A DNA stretch of 24,693 nt. Origin: Novosphingobium sp. UBA1948 (lineage in GTDB: Bacteria > Pseudomonadota > Alphaproteobacteria > Sphingomonadales > Sphingomonadaceae). The stretch spans positions 1-24,693 of the forward strand of contig DDES01000148.1 of assembly GCA_002336765.1 (NCBI GenBank), written 5' to 3'. How positions within the stretch are numbered: the stretch's first letter is position 1; the number at the start of each line of letters is the position of its first letter. The notes under the pieces are model-generated. The model was not told where the DNA came from, did no database searches, and was given only the letters and a program-made list of their open reading frames with translations. The position numbers were made by a program, and so were the translations under genes. Shown in pieces: positions 1 to 7,152 of the stretch.

Positions 1-617
1 GGCTTCCATTCCAGAAAACGGGCCAGCAGCGAGAGGCCATAGGACTGGCTCTTCTCGGGGTGAAACTGCACGCCCATAATATTGTCGCGCCCCACCGCGG
101 CGGTCACGCCCCCGCCATGGTCGGTCATCGCCACCACATGATGGCCATCCTCGGCCACGAATTGATAGGAATGCAGGAAATAAGCCTCGCCCGCCTCGAT
201 CAGCGCGGCATGCGGCTTCACCGCCACGTCGTTCCAGCCCATATGCGGGATCTTGATAGAGGGGTCAGCCGGTTCCATCAGCCGCACCTCGCCGCCGATC
301 CAGTCGAGCCCCGCGGTGATGCCATGCTCCACCCCGCGCGAGGCCAGCAATTGCATCCCCACGCAAATGCCAAGGAAAGGCGCCGCGCCCACCAGAACCC
401 GCTCTTCCATCGCGGCCACCAGACCGTCGATGGCGCGCAGCCCTTCCGCGCAGGACTTGAACGAGCCAACGCCCGGCAGCACGATGCGATCCGCCGCGCG
501 CACCACATCGGGATCGGCGGTGATCTTGACCCCGTCGGCGCCCGCTGCCTTCAGGGCATTGGCCACCGAATGCAGATTGCCCGCGCCATAATCAATCAGG
601 GCCAGCACTTCAGCCAT
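1..617 (-). CDS. hisH: Imidazole glycerol phosphate synthase glutaminase subunit HisH (3' end cut by window edge)
   Basis: HisH is the class I glutamine amidotransferase half of IGP synthase. It frees ammonia from glutamine for HisF in the fifth step of histidine synthesis, in the cytoplasm. My reverse-strand translation gives 205 residues starting MAEVLALIDYGAGNLHSV. The nucleophile is C85 in GICVGMQ, and the other triad residues are H186 and E188 in FHPEKSQ. The oxyanion-type stretch LPGVGSF lies near residue 47. HisH is usually 200-215 residues, so only the last few residues and the stop are missing at the left edge, where the translation ends RFLEWK. The ATG lies inside the end of hisB (8-nt overlap), indicating one transcript and translational coupling. 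Identification is by motif and neighbour, and is firm. Confidence 0.96.
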   Translation of the reverse strand, partial: MAEVLALIDYGAGNLHSVANALKAAGADGVKITADPDVVRAADRIVLPGVGSFKSCAEGLRAIDGLVAAMEERVLVGAAPFLGICVGMQLLASRGVEHGITAGLDWIGGEVRLMEPADPSIKIPHMGWNDVAVKPHAALIEAGEAYFLHSYQFVAEDGHHVVAMTDHGGGVTAAVGRDNIMGVQFHPEKSQSYGLSLLARFLEWK

Positions 618-1218
618 TCAAGCTACCGTCCCCGAGCAGACCCTTGGTGCTGGGCACCGCCCCGCCCTTGCGCGGATCCAGCTCCACCGCGCTGCGCAGC
701 GCGCGGGCGAGCCCCTTGTAGGCGCCCTCGATAATGTGATGGTTGTTGCTGCCATAGAGCGCCTCGACATGCAGCGTGATGCCCGCCGCCTGCGCAAAGC
801 TCTGGAACCAGTGCTCGAACAGTTCGGTGTCCATCTCGCCAAGGCGCGGCGTTGAAAACTCCAGCTTCCACACCAGCCACGGTCGGCCCGAAATATCGAG
901 CGCCACGCGCACCAGCGCCTCGTCCATCGGCGAATAGACCTGACCATAACGCCCGATCCCCGCCTTGTCGCCCAGCGCCTGTGACAGCGCCTGACCGATG
1001 GCGATGCCGCAATCCTCCACCGTGTGGTGCTGGTCCACATGCAGGTCGCCCTTGATCTTCACGGTCATGTCGATCAGCGAATGGCGCGAAAGCTGCTCCA
1101 CCATATGGTCGAGAAAGCCGATGCCGGTGCTGACATCATACTGCCCCGATCCATCGAGGTTCACTCCCACGAGAATCTCGGTCTCGTGCGTCTTGCGGGC
1201 GATTGTGGCGGTGCGCAT
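610..1218 (-). CDS. hisB: Imidazoleglycerol-phosphate dehydratase HisB (monofunctional)
   Basis: HisB removes water from imidazole glycerol phosphate to give imidazole acetol phosphate in histidine synthesis. The protein has 202 residues, the usual size of the monofunctional form without the phosphatase half found in enterobacteria. Metal-binding and signature motifs are all present: FLDHM at 35-39, HHTVED at 64-69, SPMDEALV at about 96-103 and NNHHIIE at 158-164. The ATG at 1218 gives the normal N-terminus (MRTATIARKTHET). No Shine-Dalgarno sequence precedes it, and a possible promoter -10 lies only about 10 bases upstream, so the message may be nearly leaderless. hisH follows with an 8-nt overlap. 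Confidence 0.97.
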   Translation of the reverse strand: MRTATIARKTHETEILVGVNLDGSGQYDVSTGIGFLDHMVEQLSRHSLIDMTVKIKGDLHVDQHHTVEDCGIAIGQALSQALGDKAGIGRYGQVYSPMDEALVRVALDISGRPWLVWKLEFSTPRLGEMDTELFEHWFQSFAQAAGITLHVEALYGSNNHHIIEGAYKGLARALRSAVELDPRKGGAVPSTKGLLGDGSLNG

Positions 1219-1227
1219 AAGAAAAGC

Positions 1228-1255
1228 CCTATAGACCCGCCGCCCGCGCGATCAA
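1228..1255 (-). promoter_or_regulatory. Possible sigma-70-type promoter of hisBH
   Basis: On the minus strand TTGATC (1255-1250) is followed after 16 bases by TATAGG (1233-1228). This matches the housekeeping consensus at 5/6 and 4/6. The predicted start of transcription would fall within a few bases of the hisB ATG at 1218. Position and spacing are seen in the sequence; function is inferred. Confidence 0.4.
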
Positions 1256-1300
1256 TATGTTTTGCCGGATGCGCGGGACTGGCCCTCGCCCCCTGCCGCA

Positions 1301-1324
1301 GGGAAAACGCGGCGGCGTTTTCCC
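1301..1324. repeat. Perfect 10-bp inverted repeat in the hisB/sspB divergent region
   Basis: gggaaaacgc (1301-1310) and gcgttttccc (1315-1324) are perfect inverted copies around a 4-base centre, ggcg. The element lies between the divergent hisB and sspB genes, 54 bp upstream of the sspB start codon. No T-run follows on either strand, so an operator or a 5'-UTR hairpin is more likely than a terminator. The rest of the 159-bp gap (1219-1377) shows nothing further apart from the candidate hisB promoter. Confidence 0.55.
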
Positions 1325-1377
1325 GACATCGAAGACTCCCCTTGACCACAGCCCCGCCAGACGCCACTTGAAGCGCC

Positions 1378-1869
1378 ATGACCGATGATACGCCCGACAG
1401 CCTGATCCCCTATGACGAAATCGTGCAGGAAGCCCTGCGCGCCGTGGTCGCCCGTGTGCTCGGGCAGGTGGAAGCGAGCGGCGGCACTCTGCCCGGCAAC
1501 CATCATTTCTACATCACCTTCCGCACCCATGCGCCCGGTGTCGATATTCCCGCACATTTGAAGGCCCGTTTCCCCGAGGAAATGACCATCGTGCTGCAAA
1601 ACAAGTTCTGGGATCTGAAGGTGGCCGAGGATCATTTCTCGGTCGGCCTCACCTTCAATCAGGTGCCTGCCTCGCTGTTCGTGCCCTTTGCCGCGATCAC
1701 GGCCTTTGTCGATCCGGCGGTGGATTTCGGCCTGCAGTTTCAGGCGCTCGACGCCGATGTCGAGCCCGAGCCGCATGATCCCGCCCAGAACGATTCGCCC
1801 GAACCGCTGGCCAAGCCCGCCGAGGATGGCTCGAACGTCGTCTCGGTGGATTTCGGGCGCAAGAAATAA
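1378..1869 (+). CDS. sspB: ClpXP adaptor SspB, alphaproteobacterial type
   Basis: SspB tethers ssrA-tagged and other substrates to the ClpXP protease. The 163-residue protein has a folded N-terminal substrate-binding domain (about residues 1-125, including LPGNHHFYITF and KARFPEEMTIVLQ). It is followed by an acidic, proline-rich linker of low complexity (about 125-150) and a conserved tail, NVVSVDFGRKK. That tail fits the short C-terminal motif by which SspB docks on ClpX. The ATG at 1378 is the first good start and has only a weak ribosome site. The stop TAA overlaps the next gene's ATG by one base (TAATG), which suggests coupling. Confidence 0.9.
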   Translation: MTDDTPDSLIPYDEIVQEALRAVVARVLGQVEASGGTLPGNHHFYITFRTHAPGVDIPAHLKARFPEEMTIVLQNKFWDLKVAEDHFSVGLTFNQVPASLFVPFAAITAFVDPAVDFGLQFQALDADVEPEPHDPAQNDSPEPLAKPAEDGSNVVSVDFGRKK

Positions 1870-2159
1870 TGGTCGCCCCGCTGCTCTCGCGCCTGATCCG
1901 GCAAAATGGCCAGTCGCTGATCGAAAAGGCGGTGGATACGGTGGTGGTGCAGCAAAAGGCGGGCGGTGAAGCGCGACTGTCGCTGCCCCGCAAGGTTGCA
2001 GGCGCGGTCTTGATGAAAGTGGCCACCAAATCGGTGCCCGGTGCGATCATCGTAGGCGGCGCACTGCTGGCCAAACACCTGCATGATCGCAAGAAAGCCC
2101 GCGCGGCCGAAGCCACGGACAAGGCAACGGCCAAAGCCAAGAACGACAGCGGCGCATAA
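1869..2159 (+). CDS. Small unknown protein coupled to sspB
   Basis: The 96-residue protein is not assigned to a family. Its ATG overlaps the sspB stop codon by one base, which makes it a believable gene rather than a chance frame. It is basic overall. A weakly hydrophobic stretch at about residues 59-70 (GAIIVGGALLAK) is followed by a Lys/Ala-rich tail (KKARAAEATDKATAKAKN) that could be helical. There is no signal peptide and no catalytic motif that I recognise. It lies between sspB and gmk, and gmk follows after 42 bases, so the three may share a transcript. A membrane-associated or protein-binding role is possible but unsupported. Confidence 0.65.
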   Translation: MVAPLLSRLIRQNGQSLIEKAVDTVVVQQKAGGEARLSLPRKVAGAVLMKVATKSVPGAIIVGGALLAKHLHDRKKARAAEATDKATAKAKNDSGA

Positions 2160-2201
2160 ATCCGTCTTGACCGGCGCGCCCTGCTTGCGGCATCGCGCGG
2201 C

Positions 2202-2888
2202 ATGGCCGACCAAACATTCCCGCACATCGAACATTCTTTTGAACCGCACCGGCACGACCTGCACCGCCGCGGGCTGATGTTCATCCTCTCCAGCCCATCG
2301 GGCGCGGGCAAGACCACCATTGCCCGCCGCCTGCTGGCCGAGGACAAGGCGCTGCATTCCTCGGTGTCCTGCACCACCCGCCCCCCGCGCCCGGGCGAGG
2401 TGGACGGGCAGGACTATTTCTTCGTGAGCCAGAGCGAATTCGACCGCATGGCCGAAGCCGACGAATTTTACGAATGGGCCGAGGTTTTCGGCAATTGCTA
2501 TGGCACGCCCAAGGCGCATATCCGCACCGGCCTGAAGCAGGGCAAGGATTTCCTGTTCGACATCGACTGGCAGGGCACCCAGCAGCTCTACCAGAAGGAC
2601 GCGCAGGATGTGGTCCGCGTGTTCCTGCTGCCCCCCAGCATCGAGGAACTGCAACGCCGCCTCTCGGGCCGTGGCACCGACAGCGCCGAGGTCATCAACG
2701 CCCGCATGGACCGCGCCCGCTCCGAAATCAGCCACTGGGACGCCTATGACTATGTGGTGGTGAACGAAGACCTCGACGAATGCTTCGAACAGGTGAAACT
2801 GATTCTGGCCGCCGAACGCATGCGCCGCAAACGCCAGACCGGACTGATCCCCTTCGTGCGAGGACTGTTGCGCAGCAAGGCGGGCTAA
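2202..2888 (+). CDS. gmk: Guanylate kinase
   Basis: Guanylate kinase phosphorylates GMP to GDP with ATP in the cytoplasm. The 228-residue product has the P-loop SSPSGAGKTT at about residues 30-39. The GMP-binding segment follows, SVSCTTRPPRPGEVDGQDYFF, and then the region EFYEWAEVFGNCYGTP. FDIDWQGTQQL matches the family D-GxQ core. The ATG at 2202 gives a 25-residue extension before the core (MADQTFPHIEHSFEPHRHDLHRRG). A second ATG at 2277 would start right at the core and cannot be ruled out. The stop lies 3 bases from the converging acyltransferase gene, with no clear terminator between them. Confidence 0.96.
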   Translation: MADQTFPHIEHSFEPHRHDLHRRGLMFILSSPSGAGKTTIARRLLAEDKALHSSVSCTTRPPRPGEVDGQDYFFVSQSEFDRMAEADEFYEWAEVFGNCYGTPKAHIRTGLKQGKDFLFDIDWQGTQQLYQKDAQDVVRVFLLPPSIEELQRRLSGRGTDSAEVINARMDRARSEISHWDAYDYVVVNEDLDECFEQVKLILAAERMRRKRQTGLIPFVRGLLRSKAG

Positions 2889-2891
2889 AGC

Positions 2892-4010
2892 TCAGCGCCG
2901 GTTGAGCAGCAATCTGGCGAGATGGCGGCGAACGGGCTGCTCGGCATATTTCGACACGAGAAAGGCCAGTAGCAAAACCCCCGTGATCGCCGCCAAAAAC
3001 AACGGGACTCTGTTAAAACTATCCAACAGACCGAGCGGCAGCGCCGCTATGGCAATACAGGCAAGTTCGTAGTGGCCGAGATAAACGAGATAACTCGCCT
3101 GCCCCATGCCCTTCGTCAACGCGTGGGGCATGAGCCTGTACGTGCCCTGATCGGTGAAAATGGCGATCATCATCCAGCCCAATGCCAGCACGAAGATCAG
3201 CATCCCGGCCCAGTTTGTGGCAAGATCGACCTGCTGGTGCAAAAAAGCTTGGCCCAGCGACAATACAACGGCCACCCCGAACCACAGCTTGGTCCCGATG
3301 TCCCGATGACCATCCCCCAACCGCGACAATGCGATGCCCAGCGAAAAGAGAATGCCCGGTCGAAGAAGAGTCAAATTCCAAAAATACCGGCCCAAGAGGC
3401 TATAAAGTCCCTCGGAATGGGCAGTTTTCGCGTAAAACTCGAGAAGGTTGAAGGCTCCGCTCGCCAGCAGAAGACCAAGCCCTAGCCACTTCACCATATC
3501 CTCTCTGGACCGGTACCGGCCGGAATAGATGGCCAACACAACCAATCCGTAAAAGATCACCTCGACCACCAACGACCAGACCACGCCATCCACATAGGGT
3601 CCCACCGGGCTAAGAAGGACATTTTTGAGCCAGGCGAAGGCAATAGCGTGCAAAGAATCGCCGCCAGCAACCCGCATCAATGCTGTCACGCTGGCCATAA
3701 TCCAAAGACCGGGCAGCACGCGGATCAGACGGGATTTCAGAAAGGTCGTCGCTGAACCTTGCCGGGCCGAATGCGCAATCACATAGCCCGAAATCACAAA
3801 GAAAATCTGCACCCCCACCCATCCGGCATGAGTCCAGTTGGGCAGAAAGGCGAAGGCCTGATCCGGTGTACGCCAGCTATCGTGCCCTCGGAAAAAGCGG
3901 GGATAGCCGCCAAAATGGTACAAAACCACCAGAACAGCCGTGACAAGGCGGATAATATCAAGCTCGTATATGTAATCAAACTTGGCCTTGTTATCAGCAT
4001 TGGTGCTCAT
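2892..4010 (-). CDS. Acyltransferase family 3 integral membrane protein
   Basis: Members of this family (OafA/NodX/WecH-like) transfer acetyl or other acyl groups to sugars or lipids at the cytoplasmic membrane. From the ATG at 4010 the protein has 372 residues with about ten hydrophobic segments. The N-terminal signature is LDIIRLVTAVLVVLYHFGG, with R21 and H32 in the positions of the family's conserved Arg and His. It is followed by GVQIFFVISGYVIAHSA and LKSRLIRVLPGLWI. I prefer this start to the longer frame from 4085 because it begins just before the family core. No sugar-pathway partner lies nearby, so the substrate is unknown. The gene is more AT-rich than its neighbours, which suggests transfer. 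Confidence 0.88.
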   Translation of the reverse strand: MSTNADNKAKFDYIYELDIIRLVTAVLVVLYHFGGYPRFFRGHDSWRTPDQAFAFLPNWTHAGWVGVQIFFVISGYVIAHSARQGSATTFLKSRLIRVLPGLWIMASVTALMRVAGGDSLHAIAFAWLKNVLLSPVGPYVDGVVWSLVVEVIFYGLVVLAIYSGRYRSREDMVKWLGLGLLLASGAFNLLEFYAKTAHSEGLYSLLGRYFWNLTLLRPGILFSLGIALSRLGDGHRDIGTKLWFGVAVVLSLGQAFLHQQVDLATNWAGMLIFVLALGWMMIAIFTDQGTYRLMPHALTKGMGQASYLVYLGHYELACIAIAALPLGLLDSFNRVPLFLAAITGVLLLAFLVSKYAEQPVRRHLARLLLNRR

Positions 4011-4228
4011 GATGCGATTCTTTTCAGGATGGCTGCCTCCTAAATTAGGCCGCAGGCATCCTATTAATCGGGCAGATGGGGCCACGGGGTCAAATCGGGA
4101 CTACTCCGTTTCGGGGATGTTGCTCGGCGATTCAGCTGGATTTCAGATGGATTCGGGCGTGACAGCCCGCCTAACCCCGCGCAAGACGCCCCCTTGCACC
4201 CCCGAAACCCCACCGCTAAACCCCTGCG
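4011..4228. other. Divergent intergenic region with no recognised element
   Basis: This 218-bp stretch separates the acyltransferase (minus) from the YhhQ-type transporter (plus). It holds a short palindrome, cctaaattagg, at about 4039-4049. The C-rich stretch before 4229 has no recognisable preQ1 riboswitch core. No tRNA or clear promoter pair was found. Confidence 0.5.
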
Positions 4229-4891
4229 ATGGCTGATAACACGCAAACCGCTCCGCAAATTCCGCTTTCGCTGTTCGCTGGCTCGCTGCTCTATGGCGGG
4301 TTGTGTGTGCTGGCGGGGGTTTTGGGCACCAAGATCGCAGATCTGGGCCATTGGCCGGTGGTGGGCGATCTGGCGGTGGAAAGCGGGATTTTCGCTTTCC
4401 TGATCCTCGTCGTGCTGGCCAGCGCCACGGCGGAGCTACATGGGCCTGCCACCGCCAACCGTCTTGTCCGCTTCGGCTTTGTGCCGTTGATCGTGTCGAT
4501 GGTGTTGCTGGAGATCGTAATCCATGTTGTGCCTCCCGCGCCCTTCTGGCAGGACCAGCCCGCCTTCGCGCATTTGCTGGGCCAGGGCGCGCGTATGCAG
4601 TTTGCGGGACTTTGCTCCTATGGCACATCGCAGACGCTCAACGTCTATGTTTTTGCCAAACTGGCGCAGGGCAAGGATGGCAAGCTGCTGTGGCTGCGAG
4701 CATGGATGGCCAGCCTGCTCAGCCAGATCGTCGATACGGTGATCTTCATCACCATCAGCTTTTATGGTGTGCTCGATCTGGCCCCGCTGATGACCGGCCA
4801 GATCATTTCCAAGCTGGTGCTCTCCACGATCATGGTGCCGCCGCTGATCTATCTGTTCGTCGCATTGGGGCGCAAGCTGGATCGAGGCTAA
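4229..4891 (+). CDS. Queuosine precursor transporter, YhhQ/VUT family
   Basis: The family (DUF165/VUT) imports queuosine precursors such as preQ0 for tRNA wobble modification. The 220-residue length matches E. coli YhhQ closely. About six membrane segments are visible, starting at PLSLFAGSLLYGGLCVLAGVLGTKIADL. The family stretch RAWMASLLSQIVDTVIFITISFYG lies at about residues 156-179, with its conserved S-Q-x-x-D-T pattern. FCSYGTSQTLNVYVFAKL-type sequence before it matches the family's short cytoplasmic linker region. The ATG at 4229 directly precedes the first membrane segment. argB follows after 42 bases, probably by chance of neighbourhood. No queuosine synthesis genes are in view, which fits salvage. 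Confidence 0.83.
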   Translation: MADNTQTAPQIPLSLFAGSLLYGGLCVLAGVLGTKIADLGHWPVVGDLAVESGIFAFLILVVLASATAELHGPATANRLVRFGFVPLIVSMVLLEIVIHVVPPAPFWQDQPAFAHLLGQGARMQFAGLCSYGTSQTLNVYVFAKLAQGKDGKLLWLRAWMASLLSQIVDTVIFITISFYGVLDLAPLMTGQIISKLVLSTIMVPPLIYLFVALGRKLDRG

Positions 4892-4933
4892 AAACCCCTT
4901 TCCTTCGCGGCAAAGCGCGGTAAGGCGCGAATC

Positions 4934-5839
4934 ATGACGCATGATCCCGCTCTTCTCGCCAAAGCCGAAACGCTCATCGAGGCGCTGCCCTACCTGAAAC
5001 GCTATGAAGGCCGCACCTTCGTGGTGAAATACGGCGGCCATGCGATGGGCGATCCGGCGCTGGCGCAGGATTTTGCCGAGGATATCGTGTTGCTGAAGGC
5101 GGTCGGCATCAACCCCGTGGTGGTGCATGGCGGCGGGCCGCAGATCGGGCGGATGCTGAAGGCGCTGGGGATTGAGTCGAGCTTCGTCAACGGCTTGCGC
5201 GTGACCGACAAGGCCACGGCGGAAGTGGCCGAGATGGTGCTGTCGGGCGCGATCAACAAGGAACTGGTGAGCTGGATTTCCCGCGCCGGTGGCAAGGCGG
5301 TCGGCATTTCGGGCAAGGATGGCGGCATGGTAACCGCGCGCAAAGTGGGCGCGCAAAAGCTGGGCAAGGCCATCGAAGACGAGGATGGCGAGGCGCTGGT
5401 GGTCGATCTGGGCTATGTCGGCGAGCCGGAAACCATCGACACCTCGATTCTGGAAACCCTGTCCAAGGCGGGCCTCGTGCCGGTGATCGCGCCGATCGCC
5501 GTGGGGCCGGATGGCGAGACCTACAACATCAACGCCGATACGATGGCGGGCGCGATTGCCGCCGCCATCGGCGCCGCGCGCCTGTTCCTGTTGACCGATG
5601 TTCCGGGCGTGCTGGACAAGGAGAAGAACCTCCTAACCGATCTGACGCCCGCCGACATCGCGCGTCTGGCGCAGGATGGCACGATCAGCGGCGGCATGAT
5701 CCCCAAGCTGGAAACCTGCACCCATGCGGTGGAGGCTGGCTGCGAGGCGGCGGTGGTGCTGGACGGCCGCGTGCCCCACGCCATGCTGCTCGAATTCTTC
5801 ACCCAGCGCGGCGCGGGAACGCTGATCCGCAAGGGGTGA
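4934..5839 (+). CDS. argB: Acetylglutamate kinase
   Basis: ArgB phosphorylates N-acetylglutamate in the second step of arginine synthesis. The 301-residue protein shows K32 in VKYGGHAMG, the glycine-rich loop VHGGGPQIG (about 64-72), GLRVTD (87-92) and LLTDVPGVLDKEKNL for nucleotide binding. An N-terminal helix (residues 3-25) precedes the kinase core and the C-terminus ends LLEFFTQRGAGTLI. Both features are typical of hexameric, arginine-inhibited enzymes, so feedback inhibition is likely but inferred. The ATG at 4934 lacks a strong ribosome site. No other arginine gene is nearby. Confidence 0.97.
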   Translation: MTHDPALLAKAETLIEALPYLKRYEGRTFVVKYGGHAMGDPALAQDFAEDIVLLKAVGINPVVVHGGGPQIGRMLKALGIESSFVNGLRVTDKATAEVAEMVLSGAINKELVSWISRAGGKAVGISGKDGGMVTARKVGAQKLGKAIEDEDGEALVVDLGYVGEPETIDTSILETLSKAGLVPVIAPIAVGPDGETYNINADTMAGAIAAAIGAARLFLLTDVPGVLDKEKNLLTDLTPADIARLAQDGTISGGMIPKLETCTHAVEAGCEAAVVLDGRVPHAMLLEFFTQRGAGTLIRKG

Positions 5840-5852
5840 GAAATCCGCGAGA

Positions 5853-5871
5853 GGTAAGGCAGGGCCTTACC
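5853..5871. terminator. Hairpin between converging argB and the 5867 gene
   Basis: ggtaaggc (5853-5860) pairs perfectly with gccttacc (5864-5871) around a 3-base loop. It starts 13 bases after the argB stop and overlaps the stop codon of the converging gene. There is no T-run, so any terminator role would be weak or factor-assisted. Confidence 0.35.
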
Positions 5872-6709
5872 AGACCACGCGGTTCAAATAGTAGGACTTT
5901 ACCGCCTTTCCGGCCGCATCATGAGCCGGGGTAAATTGGGCTCGGGCAGCAATTTTGTCGCAAGTGGGTTTGACATAGACACTGGCCCCCACAAGCGCCT
6001 GTATGTGACAAGCGGTGGCCTTGCCAGTTTCATCCACATCAAGGCGAAAATTCACAAATGCGGCATTATGCCGCAGATCCCCTGTCACTGTCGGGATATC
6101 TTCTTCTTTTGCCCAATCCTGAGGATTGCCGACGGGCTGGGGCTTGTTAGCTAAACCCGCCTGTTGCACCGGATCAAAACCCCAACTTGCGACAAGATCA
6201 GTGGTGCAATCGCGCAAAGCCGCCAGCGGGTTTTTCATCGAGCTAGTGGCCAAGCGATACCATTGCCGCGAGGGTGCGCGGAATGTGAAACTCGTGATGG
6301 CAGCCTCTTGCGCGGGGCTGATGGCCAATGCTCGCGGATCGGCGACAAGGCGGTGCCAGCCCAGAAGCAGCAAGGGAATGCCATTGACCCCGCCTCCTGT
6401 CGCAGCGGCCTCGTCAAAGGCGCCCTCGCCAAAACGCAATTTGATGGGTTCGACCCGCATGAATTGATCGACGGGGCGACCGATCAACTGGATTTCAAAG
6501 TTCTCTGATGGTTCAAAGCGAAGCAGCTTCAGCACAATCTGCCCGTCACCCTCGCCGAAAGCGGCGCCGATGGAGCAGGAATCATCGTCCAGATTGAGCA
6601 CCCATTGGCCGGTTCGCGGCAGTTCGATCACCTTGTAGGGCACCACCTCGGCGGCCAGAACAGGCTGGGTCAGGAGAGCCATCATGGCCGCAACCGCCAT
6701 CGCACGCAT
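5867..6709 (-). CDS. Secreted protein with TonB C-terminal-like domain
   Basis: The protein has 280 residues. The start is the ATG at 6709, preceded by a good GGAG ribosome site 8 bases upstream. A longer frame from a TTG at 6721 would swallow that site. A signal peptide is clear: MRAMAVAAMMALLTQPVLAA, then E. The middle (about 20-200) is not recognised. The last 70 or so residues (VNFRLDVDETGKATACHIQ onward, including YVKPTCDKIAARAQFTPAHD and ending YYLNRVVW) resemble the TonB C-terminal fold by spacing and pattern. There is no N-terminal anchor or Pro-rich linker as in true TonB, and no ExbB/ExbD neighbour, so it is probably a periplasmic protein that reuses the fold. Function unknown. Confidence 0.75.
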   Translation of the reverse strand: MRAMAVAAMMALLTQPVLAAEVVPYKVIELPRTGQWVLNLDDDSCSIGAAFGEGDGQIVLKLLRFEPSENFEIQLIGRPVDQFMRVEPIKLRFGEGAFDEAAATGGGVNGIPLLLLGWHRLVADPRALAISPAQEAAITSFTFRAPSRQWYRLATSSMKNPLAALRDCTTDLVASWGFDPVQQAGLANKPQPVGNPQDWAKEEDIPTVTGDLRHNAAFVNFRLDVDETGKATACHIQALVGASVYVKPTCDKIAARAQFTPAHDAAGKAVKSYYLNRVVW

Positions 6710-6861
6710 GGTAGTCTCCAAATACCTGAAACAAGGGCCGAACCTGCCACGCCTCCGCCGATCCTGTCAACCGCGCCGACACCATCCCCCGCTCACAGGT
6801 TGCGCCGCCCTTCCCCCTCGGCTAGGGCAAAGTCCCCGCCCTTGAACGAGGAAACGCCCCC
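6710..6861. other. Divergent intergenic region upstream of yggT
   Basis: This 152-bp gap separates the secreted-protein gene (minus) from yggT (plus). TTGCGC followed after 16 bases by CTAGGG (about 6799-6826) could be a promoter for yggT, but the match is weak. Nothing else is seen. Confidence 0.3.
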
Positions 6862-7152
6862 GTGCTTTTCGCGCTTATCCAGATTGTCGACCTGCTGATT
6901 TCGGTCATCACATGGCTGGTCATCGCCCAGTTCGTGCTCAGCCTGCTCATCGCCTTCAATGTGGTGAACACCCATAGCGAATTTGTCGCGGCGGTGTGGA
7001 AGGGCATCAACGGGCTGCTCGAACCGCTGCTGCGCCCTGTGCGGCGGATCATGCCCGATACGGGCGCGATTGATTTCTCGCCGATGGTACTGATTGTCGG
7101 GCTGACGGTGGTGCGCCTGCTGCTAGAAGGCGCCTTGCGGAGCGCGATGTGA
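6862..7152 (+). CDS. YggT family membrane protein
   Basis: This is a 96-residue protein of the YggT family: small inner-membrane proteins with two hydrophobic regions, of uncertain role, linked by others to osmotic tolerance and cell-division loci. The first hydrophobic stretch is ALIQIVDLLISVITWLVIAQFVLSLLIAF (about 4-32). The second is FSPMVLIVGLTVVRLLLEG (about 73-91). Between them sits the family's LLEPLLRPVRRIMPDTGAIDFSP signature. The start is a GTG at 6862 preceded by GAGGAAA. The stop TGA overlaps the folD ATG by one base, so the two are co-translated. Confidence 0.88.
   Translation: MLFALIQIVDLLISVITWLVIAQFVLSLLIAFNVVNTHSEFVAAVWKGINGLLEPLLRPVRRIMPDTGAIDFSPMVLIVGLTVVRLLLEGALRSAM

Noticed and set aside
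4040..4110. tRNA-like stretch
   Set aside because: No cloverleaf: the GGTCAAATC segment does not match a T-arm and no acceptor stem pairs.
4141..4228. preQ1 riboswitch before the queuosine-precursor transporter
   Set aside because: The C-rich stretch lacks the preQ1-I core pattern and A-rich tail; no convincing pseudoknot could be drawn.
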